From: Acheta domesticus
Taxonomy: Eukaryota; Arthropoda; Insecta; Orthoptera; Gryllidae
Length of the DNA stretch: 64,000 bases
Direction: 5' to 3'
Assembly: GCA_031308135.1 (NCBI GenBank)
Contig: JAHLJT010008756.1
Span: 100,032,510-100,096,509 of the forward strand
Shown here: piece by piece, positions 40,541 through 55,500 of the stretch
Position numbering within the stretch: position 1 is the stretch's first letter
How the letters are laid out: each line of letters starts with the position of its first letter
Made by a program: the position numbers and the translations under genes
Notes under the pieces: generated by a model
What the model was told of the DNA's origin: nothing
The model's input: only the letters and a program-made list of their open reading frames with translations
Databases searched by the model: none

Positions 40541-43500
40541 CTGCAAGCAAAGCATCAGAAATAATTATCTTCCGAATACATGATGGTGGTAAACTATCTT
40601 CAAAAACTAATTACAAAAATTGAAATAACAATAACAACAATAATATAATAATAAATTTAATCGTATGAATCAGTCATCATTGTGAAAATATTTATTTCCA
40701 CAATTTCCAGAGTTTTATCAACTTGAAATTTCATTTTAAAATCAATTTACACTGGAAAGTATATTTACAATAATACCCAAATTGAGTGTGTTTTAAAAAT
40801 ATATTTTTAGAATACCATCTCAACAAATGTTTGTTCAGGACTCTATGTAGTCATTTTTTAAATTATACCAATTTACAAGATACTTACAGAAACAGTGCCT
40901 TGTCGAGGGTATTTTGTGGATGCTACATATGAACATTTGACAGTTAACACTACAGCATTCATCAAGTTCTTTGCTGCTTGAATGAGTGAAGTAGCACTGT
41001 CCAACTGTAAAGAGCAAATCAAATTGTAAAGAATGAACATCCTTCAATGGCACATATTCACATCGCAAACAAAAACAAATCACCATAATAATAGAATCTA
41101 TCTGTCCCCCAAATATTTCCCTGACATAATAGCCTTTATTAGCACTACAGTACCGGCAGTGCATAAGCAAGTTGACAGTTGAAAGCGCTGTTGCCACACA
41201 TTAGTACGCACATGGCACCACCTACATCACAGATGAATTAAATCTCAAAACATTAACACTAAGTGACAGGCTACAACACATCTTCATATCATGTTCATAA
41301 CTTTTGCCAAATGAATCTCTTTTGAATCTTATCGCCTCGGCGACTTTGCGTATACCAGATGAGCAACAGCGTTGAACCCTGGCTGTAAGAAAGTAAACAA
41401 ATCCTCGCAAGCCAATTGCTCCAGAGCAGGTCACATGATGTACCACAGCACATGGCATCAGTTGCTTACATGCTGCCGGTACTGTAGGTCTTCATAGAAA
41501 ATCTTGGCATTATTCTTACATTTAAGCCCAAAATATTCTTGACATTCACCGATGACAGCGTACACATATCAAGGATAATGTGGATTTAATATCCTACAGA
41601 AAACTCTCAGTTCATTGTCCAATTTAAATTCTGAATAACATTTTTCTTATGATTAAATAAAATCCTAATTTATAATCATATAATCCAAAATTAAACAATG
41701 TGATTACTTGTCATCACAATCAAAAACATTTCTTATTAATTCTTTTAAATAAACTTACTTTAAACATAGTTAAAAAATTACATCAATGCAAAAAATAGTC
41801 TTTGCAAAGTAACATTTAATTTCTTAAGAATACTTCTAGGTTAAAAATGATTGACTCAAGCTTGAGATAGGCTTACTGATAACAATGGCACCATGATCAA
41901 CCATCTACGAAGCACAAACAAACGATTTATTAAAGTTTTTATTACTGAATGAGTGCTGCTACTCTTTCAAAGACTGACAGTTCTGTAAATTTTCTGAAAG
42001 CTTATTAACATGGAATGGGCCTCCACTACATCTTTCTTTTCAGGATCACTTGCCAGAAAAAATGAACCTTTACTTCAAAAGATTATCAAATAATTTGACC
42101 TAGAAATTCATCCAGAAAATTTGACAAAAAAGACGTAATTTAGAAAGGATTACTCAACAATAAGCCACTAATAACAGTATTTTAAATGTACTCTCCTATT
42201 ATTTTAAATGTACCAAATGATATTACGTATGCTATAATGCTATTAAGTATCTTCTAAATGCTATTGCTACATACCCCAGAAACAATAAGCTCTCCACTGA
42301 TGTTCTGAACATCTGCTTTTACTTTAGAAGTAATGTTCATTTGATGACAATACAGGGCAATTCTCTGCAAATAGGCCAAAAGATCTTTCTTTGTAGAAGA
42401 TTCTGGACATTGATCAGCAATCTGCCTTGTTAATTTATCAAGTTTTGTTCCAGCTTCAGATATCTTCTTAGCAGCATTAATAACATCCATTGTCGTTTTC
42501 AAAGGACCCCGACCTCTAAAAGAAGAAATTTCCATATTAGTTGAATTCATTGGAACATGTTAACTACCACACATTCTTCCATATTAGTTAAATTTTGTAA
42601 ATTATTATATCCGATAGGTTGTTCCACAGCACATTTACATAAAAATGTATCTCAGTAAATGATATTTACCGAGTAAAGTCTGTCATTTCCATCATTATCA
42701 TGCACATATGCTTAGCAAGAACAATGATGTCGTTTCCAGTGTCATCCCATTTTGCCACCTCACGGTCAAACTTCAGTTTCTCACTGCGGAAATACTCCAC
42801 TTGTTGAGCAATTTTCTGCTTATCTTCCTCTGTCATTTTTCTCATAGCCTCCTACAGAAATAAAAGATAATGACACAAAATGCCCCAATAACAGTATTAA
42901 CAATATATTATTAAGGGATATTATAAAGAGAATATCCCATAAACAAAAAAATACACAAATATTTACAAAATAAATTTAGAACGTTTATATAAAAAAACAT
43001 TAACACACACACACTAAATACATAGCTATTCAGAATAAATACCTGATAAATGACATAATATGCCAATAAATGACAACAAACTAGGCATTCCATATTGTAA
43101 ATTGGACATTCTGCTTACCCTTGCTGTAGTAATTCCACTAATATCAGGATATTCATCAACACCGTGTTCTCCAGTGTGTGCACTCGCTGAAACATACAAC
43201 ATTAACTTATTACAACATTTGATAATTTCTTTGTAAATATTATTATAAATACTTAATGATTTTGAATTCAATTTATACCAAATAATTACTTTAAACTTAT
43301 GAAAAATCAATGGTAACATTCTACAAATTTTCATGATTTCATTACTACAAATTTTTATTCATGACTATGTGAAACAGTATTAATAACTATTTTCCATTGT
43401 TTGTGGTTTTAACAATACTTAATATTTATTTTAATAACTAAAGCTACAAATTCATGTTTTCAATTTCTTTTCTTTCTTAATAAAATTTCCTTTTATATAT

Positions 43501-46500
43501 ATTACTTGCCCCTCTTTAAATTTATTTGCAATTACATAATTACGTGCTATTTACCACAACCAACTCAAAACAAATATTGTTTATTTTTATTCACCTTAAT
43601 ATAATAGTAAATAATGGTGTTTTAAGCATACAACTAACAAATTTCTGAAGTACATTAAGCATCATATAAGAAATTTGGACAAAATTTTCACCAAACTGGC
43701 AAGGTTATACTGAAATAAAATGCATTTCTTTTAAATGCAAAAAAGATATTTATTCCAATTATTGAAGCCGAATGCTTCAGTAAGACAACCGTTACCAGGC
43801 TCTGCCCTTATGTCTGTTTTGTGGCCTTACATCTGCTCCTGGTATCGATCGTCTGCTCCTCCGCGGGTTCAAACTCTGTATCAGTGTCGAGCTCTTCAGA
43901 ACTCTGAAAACATTGGCCACAACACACATCTTACTTCTACGAAAGGATAGTCCCAGCACTACAACATACTTAGTGGTTCAAATAAATAATTCACATCCAA
44001 TACCCTCTATTAAATTTTTTAACAACTGAAAGGGTACTTTGTTTGTGGGTTTCTTTCATTCTTTCTTTTTTTAAAGAACATGACCAACGAATATTTCACA
44101 AATTTTCAACCAAAGACATAAATTCCAGTCCCAAGAATGTACAGATGAACCACTCAGTTTGCTGAAATGCTGTTTTCCAGTGAGCCGTGCTTACATTTGC
44201 TCCTGGTCTCTATGGTGTAATGCTCATCAAACTCAACATCCTCAGGGTCCAGTTCCTCATCCGTCTGAAGAGAAAACAAGAGCAGGTTAGTCCCTCCCCA
44301 CATGCGACAGGTCAACCAGATGCCCAAGGACCCAACCTTGAGCAGCTGGCAAACACGCACTGCCCTTGCCTGAGTAAACTTCACCAATTCATTCACACAA
44401 TACAAGGGTAAATTGCAAATGCAGAAATTTTGAGAATAATCTTTTTTTTCTCTTAAGAACAAGAAAAGGGTGGTTTTCAGAAGTTGCAAATAGTCTGGTG
44501 TATGACCTTCACTGATGCTTTAGAATGGATGTTGCATCATTTATGTGTATAGAATGTTATAGAGATACTATTTTGTGTATCTATTAACAATTATTAAGGG
44601 TTATGTAACAAGAGAGAATTTTTTTCGTACTCCAGCACTAAACATTCTTTACCAGAGAATAAACTATTTTATATCAGACAAAAGGAAAATAAATGTTACA
44701 AAGGACACAGGCAAGCGCTTTGTTCATTAGTTGTTACAAGAAGCCCAACACCAGTCTACAATATGATTTCAAAATATATCACCTCTCCCTTCTTCAAAAA
44801 CAAAATACATTCAAAATAATTCATAAAAAGATTGCACTTGGGAACTTTGGTAAGAAGCATTTGCCAGTCAATTCTCCATTAGATTTCCAAGATTCTAATA
44901 CACTTTGGGAACTTTGGTAAGAAGCATTTGCCAGTCAATTCTCCATTAGATTTCCAAGATTCTAATACACTAATATCACAATTAATGAGGAGCACCTCAA
45001 TTGTTTTATAAGTTTCTGAAATTTACAAAATGTGAATACAACTGCACTCTTAATTAAAGCTATCAGTAAAGTAGGTTTCAAAGTGTTCTATTATAATGCA
45101 GACTATTATAGTATCTTTATTGGCAACAAAAATTAAATCTGATTTAATTGCATCCCTTTCCTTGCATTTGTTTCAATGCTAGGTATTTTTCATCTTCAGA
45201 AAAAACAACCTAATTGATTGTGATTACACTGACAACTGACTTCTAAAATTTTCTGACAATAGCTAGATTTTCCTCTCACTACAAGCATGCTTTTAACCCT
45301 GGCCAATTCCGTATGTCCCACCACAAAATTATCTAACCAGTCATCCTTCACCTTACACACAGTCAATGCATTTGGAATGAATCTTGGCAAATCACCTTCA
45401 ATTTTCGAACTGAAAATTAATAAGTAGAATGAAATTTGGAACAGAAGTTTCAATACTGAACTTCAAAATAACAAGAGGTGTTATATTGAAATAACATGAA
45501 AATTAAATCAAATCAAAAAAATTAAATCAATTAAATTTTAGTGGAAGAGAACATTTTGATTTATCCTTGAAATAGCACTTTGAAATAAATGAAAATTACC
45601 AATTAACTATTGCAAACCATTTACTATTATTGGAATTTTCTCAGAAATACATAACACATGATAAATTTAATTACAAAAACAGTTGGTTTTTTTAACGTAA
45701 ATCCACATAAATTATCACTAACATAATAAAGATTTTAAATTGAATTCCACATTAAGGAGAATTAAATGTACACTACTAACTCACTTAAAAAGTGTAACTC
45801 AATGAGATTTTTCACTATTTCTAAAATACTCTGCCATAAACCACTAGCTGGAATCAATTCTGTGTTAAATGCTACGTATACATACCACATGCCAGTGAAA
45901 GCAGTATCTTACCCTATTCATGAGGACAGCACGACGTATTTCACGAACACCATCATACACAAGCCGTGATGCATCTATGAACTCATTTTCATCTACATCC
46001 TTAGGGGGATTAGAAGAAAGGGCATCAACAGCTACTTCCACACGCTGTGCAAAGTTGGGCATTACTGTAAAAGGAAATATTTAATAAAATTTTGTCTTAA
46101 TCACAAATGTACAATAAAAATAATGATAATTCTTAAATGGAAAAACATTTTGAGAAAATACAAGCAAATTTCAATGATTCCCCATGAATTGTAAAAGAAA
46201 ATGTGAAATGTTGAGAGAATATATATACAAAATAAAATTAGGAACATAAATGATATTTTGTATACTTGTTAGGACACCAATTCCTAATGTTTGGACAAAA
46301 AGCCCTTTGCGTTTTGTACAGCATTACAATACATCCTCTCCTGTATTATTTCAGTAGCATAGATGACTTTTGCGGCTCTCACAATCGATCTTTCAATGAA
46401 GTCTCTAGCTACTGAAGAGAATTTCACAGACTTGATGAAAAGCACTTTAATTTAAAAAATATGAAAGATTTGTTGGGAAAAAAAGAGAGAAAAAAACAAA

Positions 46501-49500
46501 TTGAAATATTTATGTCAAAGGCAACTAACAACACCTGTGCAACGTAGTTGAAATCTATAGTTATATAACTCCAAAACTAGGAAAGGTAAAAAACCCTGGA
46601 AATTTGAAGCCAAAGGCCTCAATGAAATGTTCCCCACACCATAATTTAGAGGATGAGATCTTCTGGGGCATTTTATTACATTTTTGCTGTTTCGGTGCTT
46701 CTTGATACTTTGTTGCAGTGCAGTTTTAAACATAACAAAGAGTAGGGTTGTACTTGCTCAATCTTGTATTTTCAACGTGGACTACTTTATGTAGCTTTCT
46801 CAAAAGCAAAAAGCTTTTCTAATATTTTTGTGATTACCAAGGAAAGTGAAAAGCAAACCGCCAAGGAAAAGTGTATAGTTTTTTCAAATGTTGTTTTAAG
46901 GAAGAGTATTAAGTACTTAAGACATCTGTCTGTAGTACTTAGTGAACCTTTACTGAAAATTTGTTTCAAATATCAATTACATTGTTTTTCATTATTATTT
47001 GACATTCTGTAAGTACTTGGAAGAATACAATAGAAGTTACCTTCACTCATTTCATAAACAAGTGAGCATGTTTCTTTAACAACTTTCCCCTTAATATGGA
47101 AATGGAAGGATAGGTAAGAGGGAGGGGTTTAACATGTGGCGGGAGTTCTCTCACGGGTACTTTAGTTGTAATTAATACAATAGACAAAGAATCCTGTATG
47201 CAATAGAGCCCTCTCATATTTGGAGGATAGGAAAGATTAAGAGGGTGGGTCATTTAGAAGGGGACTCGCAAAGATGAATATTTTGTGTTTTAAGTTACCC
47301 TTAGGTAAAAACATTTCAAAAAATTTTAATTGTTCATGAAACTAACATTTCATTGTATCTGTGTCTGAGATTCTACATTTTTCATTTTCTACAAAGATAA
47401 AATTGTGGTGCCATAGAATGGCATACTCTTCCTTGCACTAGTTTTCTAATCTCTCTAGTCTAGGCTAGCTTTTTGCTATTCCCCCCCAGCTGCTACCTAT
47501 TGGCACCAAAACAACATTTTTTCACATTTTCTCAATTTTATGGTCATCTAATAGAATTGAAATATGTCTTTAAGACATATTTCAATTCTACCATTCAGGC
47601 ATCTTTCAGGCATTAAATAATACAGAAGAATAAAATGTAATCCTGTATGAATATTTTCATTGCAAAATTTGGAGTCATTCTTAAGAAAATGTTGTTTGAG
47701 CATTTCTGAAACTGCGCAAGTTGAAGCTCATTTTCAAAGAAGTTTTGAGTCTTTGAGAAACTTCAAAAGAAGTCATTTGAAGTAATTGGGTTCACAAATA
47801 CATGAACATATAGAAAATGCCCCTAATGCAAATATTGATGTGAGAGATAAATTTTGAAAAAATTACCTTACTGCAGTTCTTGAAAAATCAATGTATGTCA
47901 TGTAATTTAGAGTACATAGCATTATCCATACAAAAAGTTTAAAGAAAAAATTTGGAGACATTTTTGAGAAAATGTTGTTCTAGCTTTTCCGAAAATGAGC
48001 AACTTTAAGCTCATTTTTACTGAAAACTTGAGTTTTCAAGAAATTTCACAAGAACCCATTTGAAGTACACATACTCACAAATTCATACATATATATGTGT
48101 AATTTTTAAAACACCTAAAAAATACATCAAAATGGCGTTTATGTGATGTTATTCTCTGCATAAAGCCCTACCCATAAAAAAAGTTTTAACAAAAAATTTG
48201 GAGTCATTTTTTTAAAAAATTCTGTTTTTAAAATTGTCTTTATTTCACCCATGATCACTCAAAAACTTGTACTCAAATTTTGAAAAATGTGTATGTCTTC
48301 AATTAAAGATGTAATTTTGAAGAAAAGGGTTTATTCAGAGGAAAAATCTCTCTTCAATATTGTAGTGGGACACCAACAAAATTTTGAACTTTTGCAATTT
48401 TCAAAAATTCAGCTATTTCAACAAAACTGAGACTTGCACCATTTGTTTACACAAACTATTATTCTATCTGAGGACAAAGTGTTATCAAGAAATTTGGAAT
48501 CATTTTTGCAAAAAATATGAAAATATTCTAGAGGCTTCATGAAGTGTACCCCCCAAAAATTAAAACATCACTTTCATTAGAAAGTAATGGCTCCTTGAAT
48601 TATCAAGGAGCCATTACATCAGCCACGTCAATTAGGGAATATCAATTTAGATGAAAATTCTAATTATGGTTTAGCCATTAGTGTTGTTCACATACAGACG
48701 AACAGACAGATAAACAGATGGACAGACATTTTGGGGCAAAACCAATTTTTTGGGATCAAAGACCCACAAAACATGGATTCTGGTACACATTTGAGGAAAT
48801 AATTTACTACATAAAGCAAAGAGAATTATCAAATTTTTGGGTATTAGGGATCAACAATATAAACTTTTCTGCCAAAAAATTGCTGGCTTTCAGCAGCTTT
48901 ACAAACATTCTCTATACTACATATGTAGTATGCAAGAAAGTTAAAAACTACCCAAACACAAAAATTTCTGAAATTTAATCTTTACAAAACCTCCATTCTA
49001 TTGCAATTAAAAAGAATGCTAACAAAGCAGCGTCTTACCTTGGTCTCTCAAGACTTTCACTGCCTCTAACACTCGCTCAGTGTATATGCCTGGCTCATAG
49101 TTGTCCATCTCAGCTCCCACAACATTGCACACTCTTGATGATCGCCCTCTAATGGCTCCTGCAGTGCGATCCAGTGTATCTGCATCACCTTCTTGGAGGG
49201 CCAACACACATTTGTTCACATCTTCTAGTATATGGTTTTCTGTGGAAAATTAACAATGCTAAGTACCTATAATCTCTATAACTACTCATACCCATATATT
49301 GTAGGATGTAGCTATTAAATAAAAAGGTCTAGAGTACATTGCGAAAAGAATTCCAAGTCTTATCATGAACAAATGAAGAAAAAGTTTTTTAAATTAGCTT
49401 CAACCAGAAAATAAATTTTCCTAAAAGCGTCATAGCTAAATTTTTAGTAAAGGTCCTTTTCATTTTCTATGATACATCACTAACTTGTGGTGTTGTTGTT

Positions 49501-52500
49501 GTTATTATTGTTATTATAGCTCAGATTTCTAAGCTTTAATACTCATTCCTTTTCACACTTCAAAAGACGTGCAATAAAGTTATTTAAAGAAAAAAAAACA
49601 CTTTGACAAGCAATTTTAACCTCATTTGAAAATGCTAATAAATGCTTGGTTTCACAGAATTTTACCTTGCTTGCAATTTAAGATTGAATTGAAAAATTTT
49701 ACTCAACTCTGACATATTTAATGTGCAAATTTCACTTCTAGCTGTCATCACTGATTCCATTACCTTTTTCTTTATCAGCTGATAAAAAGTTTACTTAAAT
49801 GCGTAAAAGAACAAAGCTTGGATATGAATGCAGAAGGGGAAGTTTCAGCGTGTTCAGAATAGTAAACTTCTGAAGTTGTGAAATTATCTAATGTATAATT
49901 GATTTATTTGTGTAACCAATTATTCCAACATTCATTCATGCCACACCAAATTGGGGAACATAGTCAAAAAAGCGTAACAGAGAGTAACAAAGAGTAACAT
50001 GCAGAAATGATTCACATTTATTTCACAAAAATGACCAAACTTCTGCTGGGCCCATTGTAGTTCCTATTATTTTGTAATTCCACTAATGGGATAATATTTG
50101 CAAGAAAATAATTTACTTTCATTATGTTGTAATTCGAGAATACTGCCATTCAAAATGTTCTCTACAAGACATATTACATCCATGTATAATTTGACATTTA
50201 ATGATAATTTTCACTGCACTTCAGTGACAGGCAAAGAAATGTCATATAGGAAAATATCAAATGACCTTCCTAGTGTGTAGCTACAGTTTTGAAAAAGGTA
50301 AGAGTACCATTACAGTTTTTAATGAGATTTTTATGGAACAAATAATTTATACAATATCTGTGAATTTGTTTTCACTTATTTTAAAGCTTGAGTATCCATT
50401 TTTGTGCTTATTTTTTTGCCTTTTATTTTATCATTTAAAAGTGCTTATAAAAATTTGAGCTCTAGAAATTTAACTATAAAATGAATTTAAAAAAATAGTT
50501 TTAACAACTATTGTTAATTCAAACCAAATATCTATTAATAACTTTATCTCCTTAATACCTACCAGATACAGCAAGGAAGTCATCAATAGTCGTTATGTCA
50601 TCAACAGCCTCGGTCAAAATGCGGACTTGATTCTCCCAGGCATCACGGAAAACATCCATGTTCTCTTGGGCAACTTTGGAACGAGGTCGAGCAGCCAAGA
50701 TACGGGCAGCATTGATCACTTGTGGGCACAAGTTCTCTATTTGAGCAGCTGCATATCGAACCATTTTCACACCATCTTCATTTCCCGACATACTACAAGC
50801 CAAGTTAGCAACCTGTTCACAAGAAATGGAAATAACACTGTTACAAACAAACTATTCAATACTGACAGTAATGATGTGACAAAAATGTATCCTACAAATA
50901 TGAGTCAAATTTTTGTTATTCACATAATACATGTTTATCCTGGGAACCTACAAAGCAGCATTTTTGAGTTATGTACAATTGATGCATCAGGAAACAACCC
51001 ATTGAGCGAGTTGTTTGCATTGCGTTTCACATTTGGACTTGCCCAATTCAAACACACATTTTCAACAAATCCTCAATATTTATAATATCACAATGCTATT
51101 CATTACCTCTCTTTCTTTTGACTATTCATCTGTTAAAATTGGTTGGATGTGAAAGCTGCAGAGGACATCTACACCATGAAAATAACATACACAATGATAA
51201 CACAAGTGCTACAACAGCACATACTTTTTCACATTTAAGTAACGTTCTGTAACTTCTATCCTAGTAACACTTTGAGCCATCCCTAAATAAAACTCCTACC
51301 CAAACAAAGCATGAAAGGTTTTGAAAAAGATCTTCAATTTTTTGAAAATTCAATGGTATAATGCAAATGTTTTTCAGCCATTGAATTCAGCTTATTATAT
51401 TCTTTCCTTAAAAAGATGAAAGTAACCAAAAAATTACTTACTTAGATTTCTGAGTCTGGTGAGTAAGACTTGCCTATTTGGTATTATGCTAGTCAGGCCT
51501 ACAAAGTGATACAGAGTAATTGTGGAACTTAACAAATTTCTCATGATTTATTTCCAGTATTATTTACTCCAGAACTATTAATATTTCAAAATAATGTTCA
51601 CAATATGATTGAAAGGTCTAATAGTGAGGAATATAATGCATGAAGAAAACACAACCAACTTCAATAGTGAAACTAGAGGTCAAGTTCAATTTAAAAAAAT
51701 GAACTTTTGCCATATTTAATTTCCAGAGGACTATGGCATTTTATTAAGCACACCATGCTTAATTCTAGAAACAATTTGAATGATTTTTGAGAAAACTTCA
51801 GAAAATGTCCCAGGGGCTTCGGATTAATTACCTTTAAAAATTAAAAAATCGGTTTCAAATTTGAGGGGCTGTGAAATTATCCAGATCGATCAGGGATATC
51901 TGCTGTTTTGGTAAACATTATGTGCCCGGTTTATGCAATAGTGCAGGTGGGCAAAAAGACAAATTTTGCAAAAAAGCACTTCGTCAGTATCAAGGACTTC
52001 CAAAATGTGTTTTCTTTGACATTACTTATATGAAAAAGTGATATACTACGTACAGAAAAGTTAAATAACCATTTCAAAATACCATCAGGTGTTTTTCTGT
52101 CAATATCAACACATTTTTCTGCAGCATTAAATAATAATTAATAAATAATATCCTGATTTCTTACCGAGTTTTAGAGACATTAAAAGGAAAGAGTCAAATG
52201 ATCATTTATTACTGAGAGAAACAAATACAAATCTAATGAGAATATGGACCTTACCTCCACCAATTTATTAGCATGTTCTGTGAATACCAATGCGTATTCT
52301 TCAACTTCCTTCTCATTGCCAGCTTTAGCAGCTTCAATGAGTACCAATAAAGGTACGTTTGTCTCTAAGAAACTGTAAAATAGTAAACATCACAGAGATT
52401 ATACACACAAGCATATATAATACAATTGCTGAATGTTCATAGAGACTAGTTTTCTAAAAACAAATTTGCAAAATTGAATTTCAAAAAGAGAGCATAAAAT

Positions 52501-55500
52501 GGGCGGTTGCATCTTGTTTATGTTAAGAGTCTGCAGTTTGCAAAGCTAAATTTATTTAATGAAGTAAAAAATTGTATGCTATTAACTATTATAAAGTAAT
52601 GTGGTAGCACCCTGGTACCCTTATCCGACATACAAAAAAAGGTCTTGAAAAGATTATTGAAAACCCATTTTGTATTCAATTAACGATTTATTCAAATAAA
52701 ACAAGAATATACCAATCAAGAAGTTTTACATTGAAACGGCTTTAATGGTAAACTTTCCCATAATCCAAAGTGAATACAGAGAGCTTTGGCTGAACAAGAG
52801 ATGTCCTATTTTACCTCCTTTGCAGGTGAATAAGCAACTAGCAAAAACTAGTTATAGATGTGTTAGTAGAAAGGCTTTTGATGTATTAAGTTCTGATTTG
52901 AAAAATTGGGATTCTACCAGTTCTAAATTCAGGAAACTATTGAGATCCCGACTCATTGAACTTGATAATGATGTAATTAAGGCATTTATTCAATTTTCAT
53001 AAAAATATGTAAACAAATATTTGATAGTTACGAGAGCATTACTCTCTTATATTCTGTATGCCCTGTTTGTTATTTTATTACTATCTTTCTTCTATAAAGA
53101 TGATGTTTTACTTTATTTGAATGTTACTTAGTTTTGTATGGTTATTTCAGGGTCACACACAGGATCTCTTGTTGTCGCGAATAATCTTTGTGTAATTTTT
53201 TGTTATACAAAAATATCTGAGGCAGGGAAAAAGAGGACAGGAAACAATAGTGTGCTGTTCACTACGGGATGAACAATAGATAACAATAACAGAAAGATAG
53301 CAGTTTATTTAGCTTACATTTTGGGATAGCAATGTCTTATTAATAATGGTGTAAAAATCAGTTCTCAAAAGTTTGCTTATTGCCAAAAATTATTATATTA
53401 AAATGTAATATAATAATATTTAGAATTTTGTCTAAAGGACTCTTGTGAGAGAGCAACAGAAGGGTGTGAAACAAATCAATCAATAATTACAATAAACCGT
53501 TGTCCTCAAAATTGGATTAAATATTATTTAATTTCTTTTTGTGGACAGTGAAATAAATGTTGGGCCAAAATCATCAAAGAAAAAGGAACTGACCTAAATT
53601 ACCAGTGGTCATTCACTCAATGGACATCGATTCACTTAACTACAGTATCTTCTTGTATGCTCGTGCATGAGAAAGAAGCTCAGAAGAGCTGCATAGCAGT
53701 TGCATAACTATTTTGGAACTCATTTCTTACACTACATTATTATAGTGGAATGAAGAAAGTCAAAGGATTTGAGGTGTTTTGACTTGGCCTGGGCGATGTA
53801 AACGCAAGTCCATCCTGTTCAGCTCAAATTTGTATTAAACTAATTTTAATGCTTATATATCTAAGCAATCTAATTTGTGACAGTAATGTTGTTCTTCTCC
53901 ATAAGTCATACCAAGTTTTTAATGTTCTTTGACATAATAAATCAAATCTGGTATGGATCCTAACCAAATGAACAATAATGCTATGCTACCAGTTAAATTT
54001 AACCAGCCCTTGTCAGACAGTTAACTGCTTCATGTTCTCAGGATCCGATAAAACTTCCAGAAGACCAAAACTTACCATTCTTTAACTACACAAAAATTGA
54101 TCAATGGAAACAACATTGGACTCTGACAACCATTTCTCAAACCTTTGCTCACCTGTCAGACACATGGTCCACAACAGCCTTCCGTAGCTGCCGGCGCAAG
54201 TCACGTGTTTTGCGGCACATATGGTCCAGGGCACGCTCCAATCCTTCACTCTGCTCCTTTGTGCCCATCTGAAAATATTATTATACAAGTGAATTCCTCA
54301 CATCCAACAAACACCACATGCAACAACACACACTGGCCACTACAGAAACCAGAGTGAACTAGCCACACAGACAGCAAGCCACAGCACATAGTGCAATTAC
54401 TTCAAAACACTCAATTCAGTGCACTCCATTAATCAGTATTTTACATAGTGCTTCAAAGTCTCTTTGAGAAAAGTCTCATTTTCCACTACACAACACACAC
54501 CAAAGTAGAAATTTTCAAAACTGAAAATAAAACAAATTCCATGGACTTCATCAAGTAATTTACATTTTCCTCAAAGAGAAACATGTTTGTCACAGTGTTT
54601 TTAAAATAATGTTGTTAAGTTATATTGCCTTGAATCATCACAAAGCCATTCACATGGTCATTAATACTGAACCCTCTCAACAAGGTTTGATTATTACAAA
54701 ATGACCATATCCATTTTGGTTACAAAGTACTATTGTACTGAAAGCATTTTCTCAAGTATGATTTAATAATTTATCATTTCAGCCTGGATGACATTGGATC
54801 GAAACATTTTCCATAGCAGAAGATATTCAATACAATGGTAACTTTTATTACAAATTAAGAAAAGAGAGCAATAACTCTGATTACTTCCCATACACATGTA
54901 CACACGCCAACTCCATGTGCAGCTTGTTGTGTCGCAAATATCTAGAGCAGGGGTCTTCAACCTACTTTTACCTAAAGGGTCACTTTCTTTTGGAAGAGAC
55001 GCTAGATGGTCACACTGATTTATTAATAGGTTACTTAAGTAACACAAATATATAATTATAATACAAAACCTGTAAGGTTTACTTAACATTACAGGGCCTA
55101 CATGTAAATGTTTTATATTTTGTCTTCCTCTTTGGAATGTTAATGAATAACACAAAGCACATTAACATTCTTAAATTTAAAGGAAGGCTTGACACTTTGT
55201 TTTTGTCACTAAATTGCTTACACAGGTGTTAATGTTGGAAGAAATTCAAAAGCAGTTCTCTAAAAGAGCATCAGAAAGTATGTTCCTTAGTTTTGACTTC
55301 ACGATATTCATCTTTGAGAAAAGTGGCTCACATAAGTATATGAACCAAAAAGTGATGTGTGTACAGAGTATGTGAAATTGCTGGAAATTTCTTTTTCAAT
55401 ATATTTTGAGGATAACTCCAAAATTTCTACATTCTTAAATTTCTCCTTTAAATTACTGTTATGCTACAATTCAATACATAAAAATAAGTTGAAAATGAAT

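Larger units (their letters stand above)
47405..48990. repeat. Dispersed repeat F, long copy
   Basis: It starts AGAATGGCATACTCTTCCTT with CTAGTCTAGGCTAGC, and ends with GACGAACAGACAGA and TGGGATCAAAGACCCACAAA. The order of blocks matches 26119-28245. Repeated GTCATT...GAGAAAATGTTG and AGCTCATTTT blocks suggest internal duplication. Confidence 0.6.
46065..49038 (-). other. Alpha-catenin intron, 3.0 kb
   Basis: It holds a dispersed repeat F copy (about 47405-48990) with two hairpins; 46065-47400 shows nothing recognised. Confidence 0.7.
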
